In this document: in pieces, positions 44,388-54,059 of the stretch
How positions within the stretch are numbered: position 1 is the stretch's first letter
How the letters are laid out: the number at the start of each line of letters is the position of its first letter
Assembly (NCBI RefSeq): GCF_025465545.1
Contig: NZ_JAODMK010000036.1
Span: 1-64,000 of the forward strand
DNA length: 64,000 nt
Reading direction: 5' to 3'
From: Naasia sp.
GTDB taxonomy: Bacteria > Actinomycetota > Actinomycetes > Actinomycetales > Microbacteriaceae
Program-made: the position numbers and the translations under genes
Notes under the pieces: generated by a model
Databases searched by the model: none
What the model saw: the letters and a program-made list of their open reading frames with translations, nothing else
What the model was told of the DNA's origin: nothing

Positions 44388-46556
44388 GTGGCGACTCCCC
44401 CGAAGAGCGAAGAGCCCCAGCCGGCGCGCCCGGCCACTCGCAAGGCCCCGACGGCGCGCCGGACGGCCCCCGCGAAGGCCGCTCCCGCTGCCGCGGATCG
44501 GGCGGCGAAGCCCGCGCCGACCGCGGTTCAGCCGGCGGCCGGCGCATGGGCGCCCGTCCTGGGCAGGATTCCGATTCTCGAGCTCTCGCCGCAGCAGCCG
44601 GACGACCTCTGGCCCGCCAAGGCGTACGTGGGCGAGGTGGTCCCCTTCGGAGCGACGGTGTTCCGGGAAGGCCACGACCTGCTCGGCGCCGACGTGCTGC
44701 TCACCGACCCCGAGGGCCGCACGACGGAGCACCGCATGTCCCTGCGCTCGGCGGGCACCGACCGCTGGAGCGCACACGCGCTCGTCGATCGCCCGGGCTT
44801 CTGGACCTTCCGGATCCGGGCATGGTCGGACGACTACGGCACCTGGCGGCACAACGCCGAGGTGAAGGTGCCGGCCGGGATGGACGTCGAGGTGATGTTC
44901 GCCCTCGGCGCTCGGCTGTTCACCCGGGCTGCCGGCGAGGACAGCCGCACCGAGGAGGAGCGGCGCCTGCTCCGCGATTCCGCCGCGAGCCTGGGCCTGA
45001 CCTCGCTCTCTCCGGAGCAGCGGCTGGCGATCGCCTCCGACTCCCGGCTCGTCCAGGCCGTGCAGCGGGTGCCGATCGCGAGCCTGGAGAGCCTCTCCCC
45101 GCAGCGCACTCTCCGCGTCGAGCGCGAGCGGGCAGGGCGCGGAGCCTGGTACGAGTTCTTCCCCCGCTCCGAGGGTGCGGTGCGGCGCGAGGACGGCTCC
45201 TGGCAGTCCGGAACCTTCCGGACCGCAGCGGAGCGGCTCCCCGCGATCGCGCGGATGAACTTCGACGTCGTCTACATCCCCCCGGTGCATCCCATCGGGA
45301 CGACCAACCGCAAGGGCCCGAACAACACCCTCACCGCGGGCCCGCACGACCCGGGCTCGCCGTACGGGATCGGCGCCGCCGAGGGCGGGCACGACGCGAT
45401 CCATCCCGACCTCGGCACCGAGGACGACTTCCGCTTCTTCGTGGCCGCCGTCGCCGAGGCGGGCATGGAGCTCGCGATCGACATCGCCCTGCAGGCCTCG
45501 CCCGATCATCCCTGGGTGAGCGAGCATCCCGAGTTCTTCACAACGCTGCCGGACGGGTCGATCGCCTACGCCGAGAACCCGCCGAAGAAGTATCAGGACA
45601 TCTACCCCCTGAACTTCGACAACGATCCCGAGGGCGTGTACCAGGAGATGCTCCGGCTCTTCCTGCACTGGATCGACCTGGGCGTCAAGATCTTCCGCGT
45701 CGACAACCCGCACACCAAGCCGCTGGCGTTCTGGGAGCGCCTGCTGCACGAGGTGAACACCGCCCATCCTGAGGCGATCTTCCTGTCGGAGGCCTTCACC
45801 CGGCCCGCCATGATGCGTGGTCTCGCGAAGGTCGGCTTCCAGCAGAGCTACACCTACTTCACCTGGCGGAACAGCAAGGAGGAGCTCGCGGAGTACTTCC
45901 TCGAGCTCGCCACCGAGACCGCGGACTACCTGCGGCCCAACTTCTTCGTCAACACGCACGACATCCTCACCGCCTACCTGCAGTTCGGGGGCCCTGCGGC
46001 CTACAAGACCCGGGCGGCACTTGCGGCGACCGCGTCGCCGAGCTGGGGGGTCTACTCCGGCTACGAGCTGATGGAGAACGTCGCCCGGCCGGGGTCCGAG
46101 GAGAACATCGACAACGAGAAGTACGAGTTCAAGCCCCGGGACTACGCCGGGGCCGAGGAGCGCGGCGAGTCGCTGGCGCCGTACCTGAGGATGCTCAACG
46201 CTATTCGTCGCGAGCACCCGTCCCTCGGGCAGCTGCGCAACATCGCCGTGCACTGGAGCGACGAGCCGGAGATCCTCGTCTACAGCAAGCACATCGACGG
46301 GCGCTTCACCCCGTCGGGAGCCTCCGACACGATTCTCGTCGTGGTCAATCTCGACCCGCATTCCGTGCGGGAGACGATCGTGCATCTCGACCCCACGCAG
46401 TTCGGTCTCAAGGAGGACGCCGCGTTCCTGGTGCGCGACCTCATCAGTGGCGCCGTCTGGACCTGGGGCCAGCACAACTACGTGCGGCTCGACCCGTTCA
46501 CCGAACCGGTCCACATCCTGCACGTCGTCTCCCCCGTTGCCGAGCAGTACTACTGA
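44388..46556 (+). CDS. glgE: Alpha-1,4-glucan:maltose-1-phosphate maltosyltransferase
   Basis: A 722-residue GH13_3 enzyme that transfers maltose from maltose 1-phosphate to the non-reducing end of an alpha-1,4 glucan. The first 50 residues are an Ala/Pro/Lys-rich linker ([16 protein letters not shown]) not found in the core family. The barrel has [14 protein letters not shown], the nucleophile Asp439 in IFRVDNPHT, acid/base Glu468 in FLSEAFTRP and Asp525 in NTHDILT. GlgE works with TreS and Pep2/Mak, neither of which lies in this window. glgB follows in the same direction after 46 nt. Confidence 0.96.
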   Translation: MATPPKSEEPQPARPATRKAPTARRTAPAKAAPAAADRAAKPAPTAVQPAAGAWAPVLGRIPILELSPQQPDDLWPAKAYVGEVVPFGATVFREGHDLLGADVLLTDPEGRTTEHRMSLRSAGTDRWSAHALVDRPGFWTFRIRAWSDDYGTWRHNAEVKVPAGMDVEVMFALGARLFTRAAGEDSRTEEERRLLRDSAASLGLTSLSPEQRLAIASDSRLVQAVQRVPIASLESLSPQRTLRVERERAGRGAWYEFFPRSEGAVRREDGSWQSGTFRTAAERLPAIARMNFDVVYIPPVHPIGTTNRKGPNNTLTAGPHDPGSPYGIGAAEGGHDAIHPDLGTEDDFRFFVAAVAEAGMELAIDIALQASPDHPWVSEHPEFFTTLPDGSIAYAENPPKKYQDIYPLNFDNDPEGVYQEMLRLFLHWIDLGVKIFRVDNPHTKPLAFWERLLHEVNTAHPEAIFLSEAFTRPAMMRGLAKVGFQQSYTYFTWRNSKEELAEYFLELATETADYLRPNFFVNTHDILTAYLQFGGPAAYKTRAALAATASPSWGVYSGYELMENVARPGSEENIDNEKYEFKPRDYAGAEERGESLAPYLRMLNAIRREHPSLGQLRNIAVHWSDEPEILVYSKHIDGRFTPSGASDTILVVVNLDPHSVRETIVHLDPTQFGLKEDAAFLVRDLISGAVWTWGQHNYVRLDPFTEPVHILHVVSPVAEQYY

Positions 46557-46602
46557 GTTGACGGAGGCCCAGCGCCTCCCCCGTACCCGAGAGAAGGCCC
46601 TG

Positions 46603-48912
46603 ATGGCCAGCGTCCCCGCATCGACCGAGTCCGAGTCCTCCGCCGAGAAGCCCACCCCGGGCACCCAGACGCCGACCGGCCAGGCCGAATCCGCGCAGGC
46701 GACCCCGCAGCCTCCGGCCCCCGGCCTCGAGCTCCCGCCCGTGCCCGAGGCGGATCTCGTGCGCATCGCGCACGGGGTGCACTCGGGTCCGCACTCGGTG
46801 CTCGGCAACCACCCTCTCTCGGGTGAGGGCGAGAGCGCGACGGTCGTCATCCGCGCCTTCCGGCCCCTCGCCGAGACGGTCGCCGCGATCCTCGCCGACG
46901 GCTCCCGGGTGGAGCTGACGCACCTGGACAGCGGCGTCTGGCACGGCCTGAGCCAGTCGGGCCTGCAGGACTATCTCCTGGAGGCCCGGTACTCCGACGG
47001 CAGCGAGTGGACCGTCGACGACCCCTACCGCTATCTGCCCTCCATCGGCGAGCTCGACCTGCACCTGTTCGGTCAGGGCCGGCACGAGAAGCTCTGGGAC
47101 GTCCTCGGCGCGCACCACCGCGAGCACTGGGGCGTGAGCCGTCCCGTCCCGGGGGTCTCCTTCACGGTCTGGGCACCGCATGCGCAGGCGGTGCAGGTCA
47201 TCGGCGACTTCAACGGCTGGGACGGGTCGCTGCACATCATGCGCCGGCTGGACTCCAACGGGATCTGGGAGCTCTTCGTGCCCGGGGTCGAGCCGGGCGG
47301 CTCCTACAAGTACCGCATCCTGACCGCGGGCGGCTCCTGGATCGAGAAGGCAGACCCGATGGCGCAGTACACGGAGGTGCCGCCGGCCACCGCTTCGATC
47401 GTGGGAGTGAGCGGCTACCGCTGGGGCGACGACGCGTGGCTCACCGCCCGTGCCGCCACGGACCCGCACCAGGGGCCCATGAGCGTCTACGAGATGCACC
47501 TCGGCTCGTGGCGGCCGGGGCTCGGCTACCGCGACGCCGCCGATCAGCTCATCGACTACCTCGCCGAGACCGGCTTCACCCACGTGGAGTTCATGCCGCT
47601 CGCCGAGCATCCCTTCGGCGGCTCGTGGGGCTACCAGGTGACCGGCTACTACGCGCCGACCGCCCGCTACGGGCACCCGGATGACCTGCGCTACCTGATC
47701 GACCGGCTGCACCAGGCGGGCGTCGGCGTGATCATCGACTGGGTGCCCGCCCACTTCCCCAAGGACGCCTTCGCCCTTGCCCAGTTCGACGGCCAGCCGC
47801 TCTACGAGCACACCGACCCGAGGCGCGGCGAGCAGCAGGACTGGGGCACGCTCGTCTTCGACTTCGGCGAGTCGCACGTGCGCAACTTCCTCGTGGCCAA
47901 CGCACTCTACTGGTTCGAGGAGTTCCACATCGACGGCCTGCGGGTCGACGCCGTCGCATCGATGCTCTACCTCGACTACTCCCGCAAGGAGGGCGAGTGG
48001 GAGCCGAACGAGCACGGCGGACGCGAGAACCTCGAGGCGATCAGCTTCCTGCAGGAGGTCAACGCCACCGCATACAAGCTCTACCCCGGCATCGTGATGA
48101 TCGCCGAGGAGTCCACCAGCTGGGGCGGCATCACCCACCCGACCTCCACGGGCGGTCTCGGCTTCGGGCTGAAGTGGAACATGGGCTGGATGAACGACTC
48201 GCTGCGGTACATGAGCGAGGACCCGATGTACCGCTCCTACCACCACAACGAGCTCACCTTCTCGTTCGTCTACGCCTTCAGCGAGAACTTCCTCCTGCCG
48301 ATCAGCCACGACGAGGTCGTGCACGGCAAGGGATCCCTGATCGGCAAGATGCCGGGCGATCACTGGCAGAAGCTCGCGAACGTCCGCGTGTTCCTCGCCT
48401 ACCAGTGGGCGCATCCCGGCAAGCAGCTGCTGTTCATGGGACAGGAGTTCGGCCAGCTGTCCGAGTGGAGCGAGGAGCGCGGCCTGGACTGGTGGATCCT
48501 CGACCAGCCGGCGCACCGCGGCCTTCAGCACTTCGTGGCCTCCCTCAACCGGCTCTACCGGGACACTCCGGCCCTCTGGGAGCAGGACGGCAGCGATGCC
48601 GGCTTCACCTGGATCGACGGCAGCGACACCGCGAACAGCGTGGTCTCCTTCCTCCGCTGGGACCGCTCGGGCAGGCCGATCGCGGCCGTCTTCAACTTCA
48701 GCGGAAGGACGGTGGGCCCCTACCGCGTCGGCCTGCCGTTCGCCGGGGTCTGGGACGAGGTGCTCAACAGCGACGCGGGAGAATTCGGCGGTTCCGGCGC
48801 GGGCAACTACGGTGCCGTGACGGCCGACCAGGCGGGGCATCAGGGGCAGCCGGCGTCGGTCGAACTGACCCTCCCACCGCTCGGCGCGCTGTACCTCCGG
48901 CCCCGGGGCTGA
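46603..48912 (+). CDS. glgB: 1,4-alpha-glucan branching enzyme
   Basis: A 769-residue GH13_9 enzyme that makes alpha-1,6 branches in glycogen. A Pro/Thr/Glu-rich N-terminal extension of about 45 residues precedes two CBM48-like domains ([36 protein letters not shown]). The barrel carries [23 protein letters not shown] (nucleophile Asp449), MIAEESTSW (Glu502) and [11 protein letters not shown] (Asp570). GAGAAGG lies 6-7 nt before the ATG. Order glgE-glgB is the classical actinobacterial pair that builds branched glucan from maltose 1-phosphate. Confidence 0.97.
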   Translation: MASVPASTESESSAEKPTPGTQTPTGQAESAQATPQPPAPGLELPPVPEADLVRIAHGVHSGPHSVLGNHPLSGEGESATVVIRAFRPLAETVAAILADGSRVELTHLDSGVWHGLSQSGLQDYLLEARYSDGSEWTVDDPYRYLPSIGELDLHLFGQGRHEKLWDVLGAHHREHWGVSRPVPGVSFTVWAPHAQAVQVIGDFNGWDGSLHIMRRLDSNGIWELFVPGVEPGGSYKYRILTAGGSWIEKADPMAQYTEVPPATASIVGVSGYRWGDDAWLTARAATDPHQGPMSVYEMHLGSWRPGLGYRDAADQLIDYLAETGFTHVEFMPLAEHPFGGSWGYQVTGYYAPTARYGHPDDLRYLIDRLHQAGVGVIIDWVPAHFPKDAFALAQFDGQPLYEHTDPRRGEQQDWGTLVFDFGESHVRNFLVANALYWFEEFHIDGLRVDAVASMLYLDYSRKEGEWEPNEHGGRENLEAISFLQEVNATAYKLYPGIVMIAEESTSWGGITHPTSTGGLGFGLKWNMGWMNDSLRYMSEDPMYRSYHHNELTFSFVYAFSENFLLPISHDEVVHGKGSLIGKMPGDHWQKLANVRVFLAYQWAHPGKQLLFMGQEFGQLSEWSEERGLDWWILDQPAHRGLQHFVASLNRLYRDTPALWEQDGSDAGFTWIDGSDTANSVVSFLRWDRSGRPIAAVFNFSGRTVGPYRVGLPFAGVWDEVLNSDAGEFGGSGAGNYGAVTADQAGHQGQPASVELTLPPLGALYLRPRG

Positions 48913-48961
48913 GGATCGCCCCCAATTCGGGGGTGCGGGGGGTGAAGTAGCGCGGATTTCC

Positions 48962-48990
48962 TTGCCGCGGCTTTGCTCCCCCAGTACATT
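48962..48990 (+). promoter_or_regulatory. Promoter of the EPS transferase gene
   Basis: TTGCCG (48962-48967), 17 nt, TACATT (48985-48990). Initiation near 48997 would give a leader of about 325 nt, by far the longest in the window. No gene is seen in 48913-49323. Confidence 0.5.
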
Positions 48991-49051
48991 GAACCCGTCG
49001 GCGACGAGCCGCTGGTTACCCGAAAATGACCGGCGTTCCCCGCCCCGACCC

Positions 49052-49071
49052 GCGTCTTTACCCGAAGACGC
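49052..49071 (+). other. TACCCG-loop hairpin 1 in the EPS leader
   Basis: GCGTCTT and AAGACGC form a perfect 7-bp stem with hexaloop TACCCG (49059-49064). Two more TACCCG copies in the leader (49017, 49120) lack stems. Confidence 0.55.
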
Positions 49072-49175
49072 CGAGTGCCCCTCATCGTCGAACTCCGGTC
49101 CCCCGCCGGTGTCGATGCGTACCCGGAATGAGCCTGCCCATGCTCGCATACCCCACCCGACACCCCGCACCTCCT

Positions 49176-49277
49176 CGAAAGAGCGCTCTGCTCGGCTAGT
49201 CCGACCTCTGTCCGCCGCGCGCGGACTCCCGGATCGGCCGCCGTGCGCGCTGCCGGTCCACCCAGACCGCTCTTTCG
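49176..49277 (+). other. Long-range stem in the EPS leader, exclusive with hairpin 2
   Basis: CGAAAGAGCG (49176-49185) is the exact complement of CGCTCTTTCG (49268-49277). The last three bases of the second arm are also the first three of hairpin 2, so the two pairings cannot coexist. This is the layout of an RNA switch or attenuator, though no ligand class is recognised. Confidence 0.45.
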
Positions 49278-49292
49278 GAGTACCCGCTCCGA
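49275..49292 (+). other. TACCCG-loop hairpin 2 in the EPS leader
   Basis: TCGGAG and CTCCGA form a perfect 6-bp stem with hexaloop TACCCG (49281-49286), ending 31 nt before the GTG start. Confidence 0.55.
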
Positions 49293-49323
49293 TCCTGCTT
49301 CACACCCGAATGGAACAGGTTCT

Positions 49324-50814
49324 GTGACCACCACCGTCCGTGTCGACGCCCCATCGGCGCCACCTCTCGCCTTCGCGGCGCGCACCCCCATCGACTGGGT
49401 CAAGCGCTACGCCATCCGAGTCGCCTTCGGCGACACCATCGCCGTGCTCGCCAGCATCGCCGGCGCCCACCTGATCGCCTTCGGCACGGTCAACACGGCG
49501 ATCTCCTCGCGCAACATGCTCGACGGGGTGGTCACCCCGCTGCACATGGGGCTCGTGCTCACCGTGCTGTGGTCGCTCGCCTTGCAGATGATGGACACCC
49601 GGGCAGGGCGCATCATCGGCTCGGGCGCCACCGAGTACAAGCGCGTGGTCCACTCCTCCATCCTCACCTTCGGGCTCTTCCTCTTCGGGGCGTTCTTCCT
49701 CGACCTCGACATCTCGCGGTCCTACGCGATCGCCGTCTTCCCCCTCGGGATCGCCGCGATCCTCACCAACCGGTGGCTCTGCCGGCAGTGGCTCCTGGCC
49801 CGCCGCGCCCACGGCGAGTACAGCTCGCGGGTGGTGCTGATCGGCTCGCAGCGCTCGGTGCTCGAAACCGCCCGCGACCTCGGCCGCAACCCTGCAGTCG
49901 GCTACAAGGTGGTCGGCGTCGGCCTGACCGACGGGCCCGACGAGGGCACCCTGCTCGGGACCGATCTGCCCATCCTCGGCGCGATCGACGACATTCCGCA
50001 CCGCCTGGACGCGTACGGCGCCGACACCCTGATCGCGACCAACTCCGATCACCTGCCCGCCGAGCGGGTGCGGGAGATCAGCTGGAACCTGCACCCTCAG
50101 CGGCACCAGCTGGTGCTGGCGCCGAGCATCACCGACATCGCCGGCAGCCGGGTGCACCTGCGACCTGTCGCCGGCCTGCCCCTGCTGCACGTCGAGACTC
50201 CGCAGTACGAGGGCCCCCAGCGGGTGGCCAAGCGCATCTTCGACGTGGTCGTCTCCGGCGCGATCCTCGCCGTCCTGCTGCCGCTCTTCCTCGCAGTGGC
50301 CGTGCTCATCAAGCGGGCCGATCGCGGACCGGTGTTCTACTCGCAGGAGCGTGTGGGACGCGACGGGGAGTCGTTCCGGATCCTCAAGTTCCGCTCCATG
50401 TACGTCGACGCGGACGCCCGCCGGGCCGACCTGCTGGCCGAGATCTCGGGCGAGCGCCGGCTGTTCAAGATGAAGGACGACCCCCGCGTCACCCCGATCG
50501 GCCGCATCCTCCGCCGCTACTCCATCGACGAGCTGCCCCAGCTGATCAACGTGCTGCGCGGCGACATGAGCCTGGTCGGCCCGCGGCCCGCACTGCCCGA
50601 GGAGGTCTCCGACTACAGCTCGAAAGAGCGCCGCCGCCTCGCCGTCATGCCGGGCATGAGCGGCCTCTGGCAGGTCAGCGGTCGATCCAACCTCGGGTGG
50701 GACGACGGCATCCGGCTCGACCTCTACTACGCCGACAACTGGTCCATGACGGGCGACCTCATCATCCTCTGGCGCACCGCCAAGACCGTGCTGTTCCCGG
50801 ACGGCGCCTACTGA
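49324..50814 (+). CDS. Polyprenyl-phosphate sugar phosphotransferase for exopolysaccharide
   Basis: A 496-residue WbaP/CpsE-type enzyme that loads the first sugar phosphate onto the lipid carrier. Four N-terminal membrane helices (about 30-160) lead to a CoA-binding-like Rossmann domain (SRVVLIGSQRSVLETARDLG). A re-entrant helix follows (RIFDVVVSGAILAVLLPLF) and then the catalytic domain with ILKFRSM, DDPRVTPIGRILRRYSIDELPQ, SLVGPRPALPEEV and MPGMSGLWQVSGRSNL. No other EPS gene is adjacent, so it may act with a cluster elsewhere. GTG start; only a weak GGAACAGG site precedes it. Confidence 0.93.
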   Translation: MTTTVRVDAPSAPPLAFAARTPIDWVKRYAIRVAFGDTIAVLASIAGAHLIAFGTVNTAISSRNMLDGVVTPLHMGLVLTVLWSLALQMMDTRAGRIIGSGATEYKRVVHSSILTFGLFLFGAFFLDLDISRSYAIAVFPLGIAAILTNRWLCRQWLLARRAHGEYSSRVVLIGSQRSVLETARDLGRNPAVGYKVVGVGLTDGPDEGTLLGTDLPILGAIDDIPHRLDAYGADTLIATNSDHLPAERVREISWNLHPQRHQLVLAPSITDIAGSRVHLRPVAGLPLLHVETPQYEGPQRVAKRIFDVVVSGAILAVLLPLFLAVAVLIKRADRGPVFYSQERVGRDGESFRILKFRSMYVDADARRADLLAEISGERRLFKMKDDPRVTPIGRILRRYSIDELPQLINVLRGDMSLVGPRPALPEEVSDYSSKERRRLAVMPGMSGLWQVSGRSNLGWDDGIRLDLYYADNWSMTGDLIILWRTAKTVLFPDGAY

Positions 50815-50818
50815 GACT

Positions 50819-50933
50819 TCCGCTGGCCGGAGACCTTCTCCCCACCCCTGGGCCGCTCGTTTACCCGGACGAGTCGGACGCACCAGCGAGTTCCCCCACT
50901 CGGCGTCCTCGGCCCCGGTCCCCGGCCAGCGGA
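50819..50933. other. Structured element after the EPS transferase gene
   Basis: A 17-bp stem (50819-50835 with 50917-50933, one mismatch) closes over inner hairpins: CTCGTT-TACCCG-GACGAG (50856-50873) and GGACGC + CGAGT paired with ACTCG + GCGTCC around TCCCCC (about 50875-50908). It begins 5 nt after the stop and lies between convergent genes, so it can act as terminator, 3' stabiliser or a small RNA. Confidence 0.55.
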
Positions 50934-50971
50934 GCACTTCCCGCCGCGCCCGGTGCGGACGCGCGGCGACC

Positions 50972-51928
50972 TCAGTACAGCAGGTTGGTGAGGCGGCGGC
51001 GTGCCGCGATCACACGGGGATCGTCGGCCCCGGCGATCTCGAAGTACTCGAGCATGCGGGCGCGCACCGCGTTCTTGCCCGGCTGGTCCAGCTTCGGGAA
51101 GAGCGTGAGCAGCCGGTCGAAGGCGTCCTCGAGGTGTCCGCCGGACAGGTCGAGGTCGGCAACATCCAACTGCGCGTCCACGTCGTCGGGCTTCGCGGCG
51201 GCGGCCGCCCGCGTGCCATCCAGTGTCTTGCCGACGAGCCGGGCGAGCAGGCTCACCTGGGCGAGCCCCGCCACCGCGAGCGCGTCGCGAGGGTCCTGGG
51301 CGATGGCGGTGCGGTACTCCGCGATCGCCGTCTCGTAGTCGCCGCGCTCGATGGCCGCGTAGGCCTCGGCATGATGCGGCGGCAGCGGCTCCTCGCCGGC
51401 ATCCTGCTGCACGGCCGGTGCCCCGTCGACAGGCACCGAGCCGGTGACGCCGTTCTGGGCCGCGAGTTCGAGCAGCTGCTCGAGCACGTCCCGGATCTGC
51501 GCCTCGGGCAGCACGCCCGCGAACAGGGCGAGCGGGCGGCCTCCCAGCACGGCGGCGACGGTGGGCAGCGACTGGGCCTGGAACGCCTGCGCGAGCTGAG
51601 GGTTGGCCTCGACATCGACCGTCACGAGCACGATGCGGCCCGCGTACCCGGTGACGAGCCGCTCGAGCACCGGCGAGAGCTCCTTGCACGGCGGGCTCCA
51701 CTCGGCCCACAGGTCGACGAGGACCGGCACCTCGCGGGACAGCTCCAGCACCTGGCCGAAGTTCGCGTCGGTGCCCTCGAGCACCAGGCCCGGGAGCGCC
51801 GGGCTGGGGCCAGGTCCGCCGGCGGGTGCCGTGCCCGGCCCACCCGGCGGGGGGGCGGTCCTGCGGTTCACCAGCGGCGAGAGGTCGATCGCCCCTCTGA
51901 GGTTGCCCGGCGGCACGGTCGAACTCAC
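50972..51928 (-). CDS. Thioredoxin-like TPR co-chaperone (CnoX/YbbN-like)
   Basis: A 318-residue protein. A Pro/Gly-rich N terminus precedes a thioredoxin fold (about 48-155) in which the active site reads WAEWSPPCKE: Ser78-Pro-Pro-Cys81, so only the second cysteine is kept, as in E. coli YbbN (SQHC). The cis-proline loop is QSLPTVAAV. The C-terminal half is helical with TPR units (AYAAIERGDYETAIAEYRTAIAQDPRDALA). It should act as a holdase or mixed-disulfide partner rather than a general reductase. GTG start 3 nt after the stop of the membrane protein gene. Confidence 0.9.
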   Translation of the reverse strand: MSSTVPPGNLRGAIDLSPLVNRRTAPPPGGPGTAPAGGPGPSPALPGLVLEGTDANFGQVLELSREVPVLVDLWAEWSPPCKELSPVLERLVTGYAGRIVLVTVDVEANPQLAQAFQAQSLPTVAAVLGGRPLALFAGVLPEAQIRDVLEQLLELAAQNGVTGSVPVDGAPAVQQDAGEEPLPPHHAEAYAAIERGDYETAIAEYRTAIAQDPRDALAVAGLAQVSLLARLVGKTLDGTRAAAAAKPDDVDAQLDVADLDLSGGHLEDAFDRLLTLFPKLDQPGKNAVRARMLEYFEIAGADDPRVIAARRRLTNLLY

Positions 51929-51931
51929 GAA

Positions 51932-53731
51932 TCACAGCTCCTTCACGCCGATGAGTGCCTGAGCGTAGCCGAGGAGCAGGACCTTGCCCTCATCGATGCT
52001 CGGCGGCACGTAGAACATGAGCTGGAAGCCGTAGGTGGACCGCACCCCTGTCTCGGTGGACTTGATGCCGGACAGCGCCTCGGCCTGCCCCTCCAGGTTC
52101 ACCGTGGCGCCGTCCGCGGTCGGCTTCGCGGTCTCCTGCTCGATGATGCTCGTCACCACGATGGCGCCGGAGTCGTTGCTCGCGAAGGCGAGGATCGGCC
52201 CCGAGCCCGTGTCGTTGCCGAACTTGAGGGACGCCGTCTCCGGGAAGTCCTTCTTCTTCTTCGCCTTGTACTCGGCTCCGACCTGTGAGCGAAGCCCGTC
52301 GGGCTCCGCCTCGAAGACGTCGAAGAACTTGCTGTCCTTGCCCTTCAGCAGGATGTCCGCGTACTCGGCCCCCACCTGGTCCGGCTGGACCGAGAGGAGC
52401 TTGACGTCGTTCTGCAGCACGGCCGCCCCGATCTCGGGCGGCGCCACCGCCGGGAAGGGCGCGTTGGCCTGCAGCTTCATGGAGTAGTTGACGAGATAGT
52501 TGTCCCGAGGCGTGTCCTGAACGAGGACGAGTGCCAGTGGGGCGACCTGCGGGTCGTCGCCGCCCACCACCGCCATCACCGTGCGCGGCCAGGTGTCGGT
52601 CGCCTCCGGCAGGTCCAGTTTGATGGGGGTGGCCGGGATCGGATCGACCGGGTCGAACTTGTCGTTCTTGCCGCGGATCTTGTAGTTGGCCTTGCGCTCC
52701 TGATAGGCGGGCCCCGTCATCCTCGTCTTCAGCAGATCGGTGTCGCTGTCCTTGTCCGCCTTGGCAACGGTGGTGGAGACGCGCCCGATGATCCGGGCGA
52801 GCTGCCCCTCGGTCACCGCGACGGGCACGACCTCTTCGACGGGCGCGCCGGTCACGGTGGACGTGGGCACCGGGGCCTCGTCGCCCTGCAGCAGTGTGTC
52901 GAGCTCCGGGCTGGAGCAGCCCGAGAGCAGCAGTCCGGACACGAGGGTGAGACCGCCGGCGGCGATCATGCTGCGGCGCGACGAGCGGCGACCCTTCGCG
53001 GTGGTTGCCGGCTCGAGCACCGCAGCCCGCTGGGCGCGTGGCCGCGGCGCCTGCGGGAGCTTGCGCTGCTTGGGCCCCGACTTGCGGCGAGGGCCGCGGG
53101 TCTTGCGCATGTGCACGAGTCCCCAGATATAGAGGAACAGGCCGACCAGGAGCAGCACCCCTCCGCCGATGATCAGCGGGCCAGCCCACGGGGTGGAGTG
53201 GGACAGCGGCCAGCTGAGGCGCACCTCGGAGGGTGCGGGGAGCGTCCCGTCGCTGGCGATGAGGACGGACACGTCGTCGGGGACGTTGACCGTCCAGGCC
53301 AGCGTGCCGGCGCTCTGCCGCTCCTCGAGCCACAGGTCGGATCCCAGCGGACTCGGTCCCGTCGCGGAGTCCCCGGCGGGGGCGTCCCCGGCCGCTGCGC
53401 CGGCGGGAGGGTCGACCCGCTCGGCGACGAGGTCCGCGGCCTTCGGGTCGAAGGAGACCGCGTTGTACGACTCGGAGCCCAGCCAGGCCATCACGTCGGT
53501 CGTGCGCCCGTACGCCACGAAGATCTGCTCGGCACCGTTCACGACGAGCCGCTGCTGTCCTGCGTTGCTGTTCAGCACGGAGCCGTCGATCACGGTGAAC
53601 GCGGCGTCACCCTCGGCGACTGCCGAGGTGGTGAGCCGGTCGGGCGGTGCCAGCACCGTGCGCTGCGCGATCCCGAATGCGATCATGGCAGCGGCGACGA
53701 CGAAGGCGACGATGGCGGAGAGGAACCGCAC
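51932..53731 (-). CDS. Multidomain membrane protein with an internal lipoprotein-like signal
   Basis: A 599-residue protein of unrecognised family. Helix 1 (about 3-22) is N-terminal; an extracytoplasmic beta-like domain follows to about 175; helix 2 is PLIIGGGVLLLVGLFLYIWGL (185-205). A very basic linker (RKTRGPRRKSGPKQRK, 209-224) leads to a segment that looks like a complete signal peptide: GRRSSRRSM, then a hydrophobic stretch (255-270) and the lipobox LLSGC with Cys272. The remaining 327 residues would be extracytoplasmic. Topology alternates correctly, so this may be one three-helix protein or an old fusion of a membrane protein and a lipoprotein. Followed by the TPR gene. GTG start with AAGGAG at 9 nt. 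Confidence 0.8.
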   Translation of the reverse strand: MRFLSAIVAFVVAAAMIAFGIAQRTVLAPPDRLTTSAVAEGDAAFTVIDGSVLNSNAGQQRLVVNGAEQIFVAYGRTTDVMAWLGSESYNAVSFDPKAADLVAERVDPPAGAAAGDAPAGDSATGPSPLGSDLWLEERQSAGTLAWTVNVPDDVSVLIASDGTLPAPSEVRLSWPLSHSTPWAGPLIIGGGVLLLVGLFLYIWGLVHMRKTRGPRRKSGPKQRKLPQAPRPRAQRAAVLEPATTAKGRRSSRRSMIAAGGLTLVSGLLLSGCSSPELDTLLQGDEAPVPTSTVTGAPVEEVVPVAVTEGQLARIIGRVSTTVAKADKDSDTDLLKTRMTGPAYQERKANYKIRGKNDKFDPVDPIPATPIKLDLPEATDTWPRTVMAVVGGDDPQVAPLALVLVQDTPRDNYLVNYSMKLQANAPFPAVAPPEIGAAVLQNDVKLLSVQPDQVGAEYADILLKGKDSKFFDVFEAEPDGLRSQVGAEYKAKKKKDFPETASLKFGNDTGSGPILAFASNDSGAIVVTSIIEQETAKPTADGATVNLEGQAEALSGIKSTETGVRSTYGFQLMFYVPPSIDEGKVLLLGYAQALIGVKEL

Positions 53732-53969
53732 GTCACATCACTCCTTCCGAACTGCCGCGGCGCGAACCGGCGCTTCGGGACGGGCCCGCCCGCTATGGAT
53801 ACGGGGCCCCGATCATCGTAGGTCGACTGGGGGGCACAGGCCCGAGAGGCGCTCCCACAATCAGGAAGTCGCCGGGGCGGCAGAAAAACGTGCACAAGGA
53901 TAGCCGACCCTGCCGGAAGGCGCTCACAGGTTCGCTCTGCGGCGAGCAGACAGGGCCCTCCGGCTTCCG
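53732..53969. other. Divergent intergenic region, no gene seen
   Basis: Separates the membrane protein gene from the coiled-coil gene. TACGAT on the minus strand (near 53816) could be a -10 box for the former. An A-rich run and a CACAAGGATAG stretch near 53890-53905 lower the local GC. No credible frame. Confidence 0.4.
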
Positions 53970-53997
53970 TTCCGTGCGCCGGACCGCGGTCTAAGCT
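53970..53997 (+). promoter_or_regulatory. Possible promoter of the coiled-coil gene
   Basis: TTCCGT (53970-53975), 16 nt, TAAGCT (53992-53997). The implied leader is about 55 nt and contains the GGCAGGAG ribosome site. Confidence 0.4.
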
Positions 53998-54059
53998 GGG
54001 CGACGGTGGCGGGCGCTAGCGCCGCTTCGCGACACCGACGACGCAAGGCAGGAGTGATC

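Noticed and set aside
44331-49170. Very long minus-strand frames antisense to glgE and glgB
   Set aside because: Low-complexity Val/Glu/Arg/His text typical of antisense frames in high-GC DNA; glgE and glgB have intact catalytic motifs on the plus strand.
49310-49327. Five-codon frame MEQVL ending at the EPS start codon as a leader peptide
   Set aside because: It has no promoter box at leaderless distance and no ribosome site of its own; the overlap with the GTG is probably chance.
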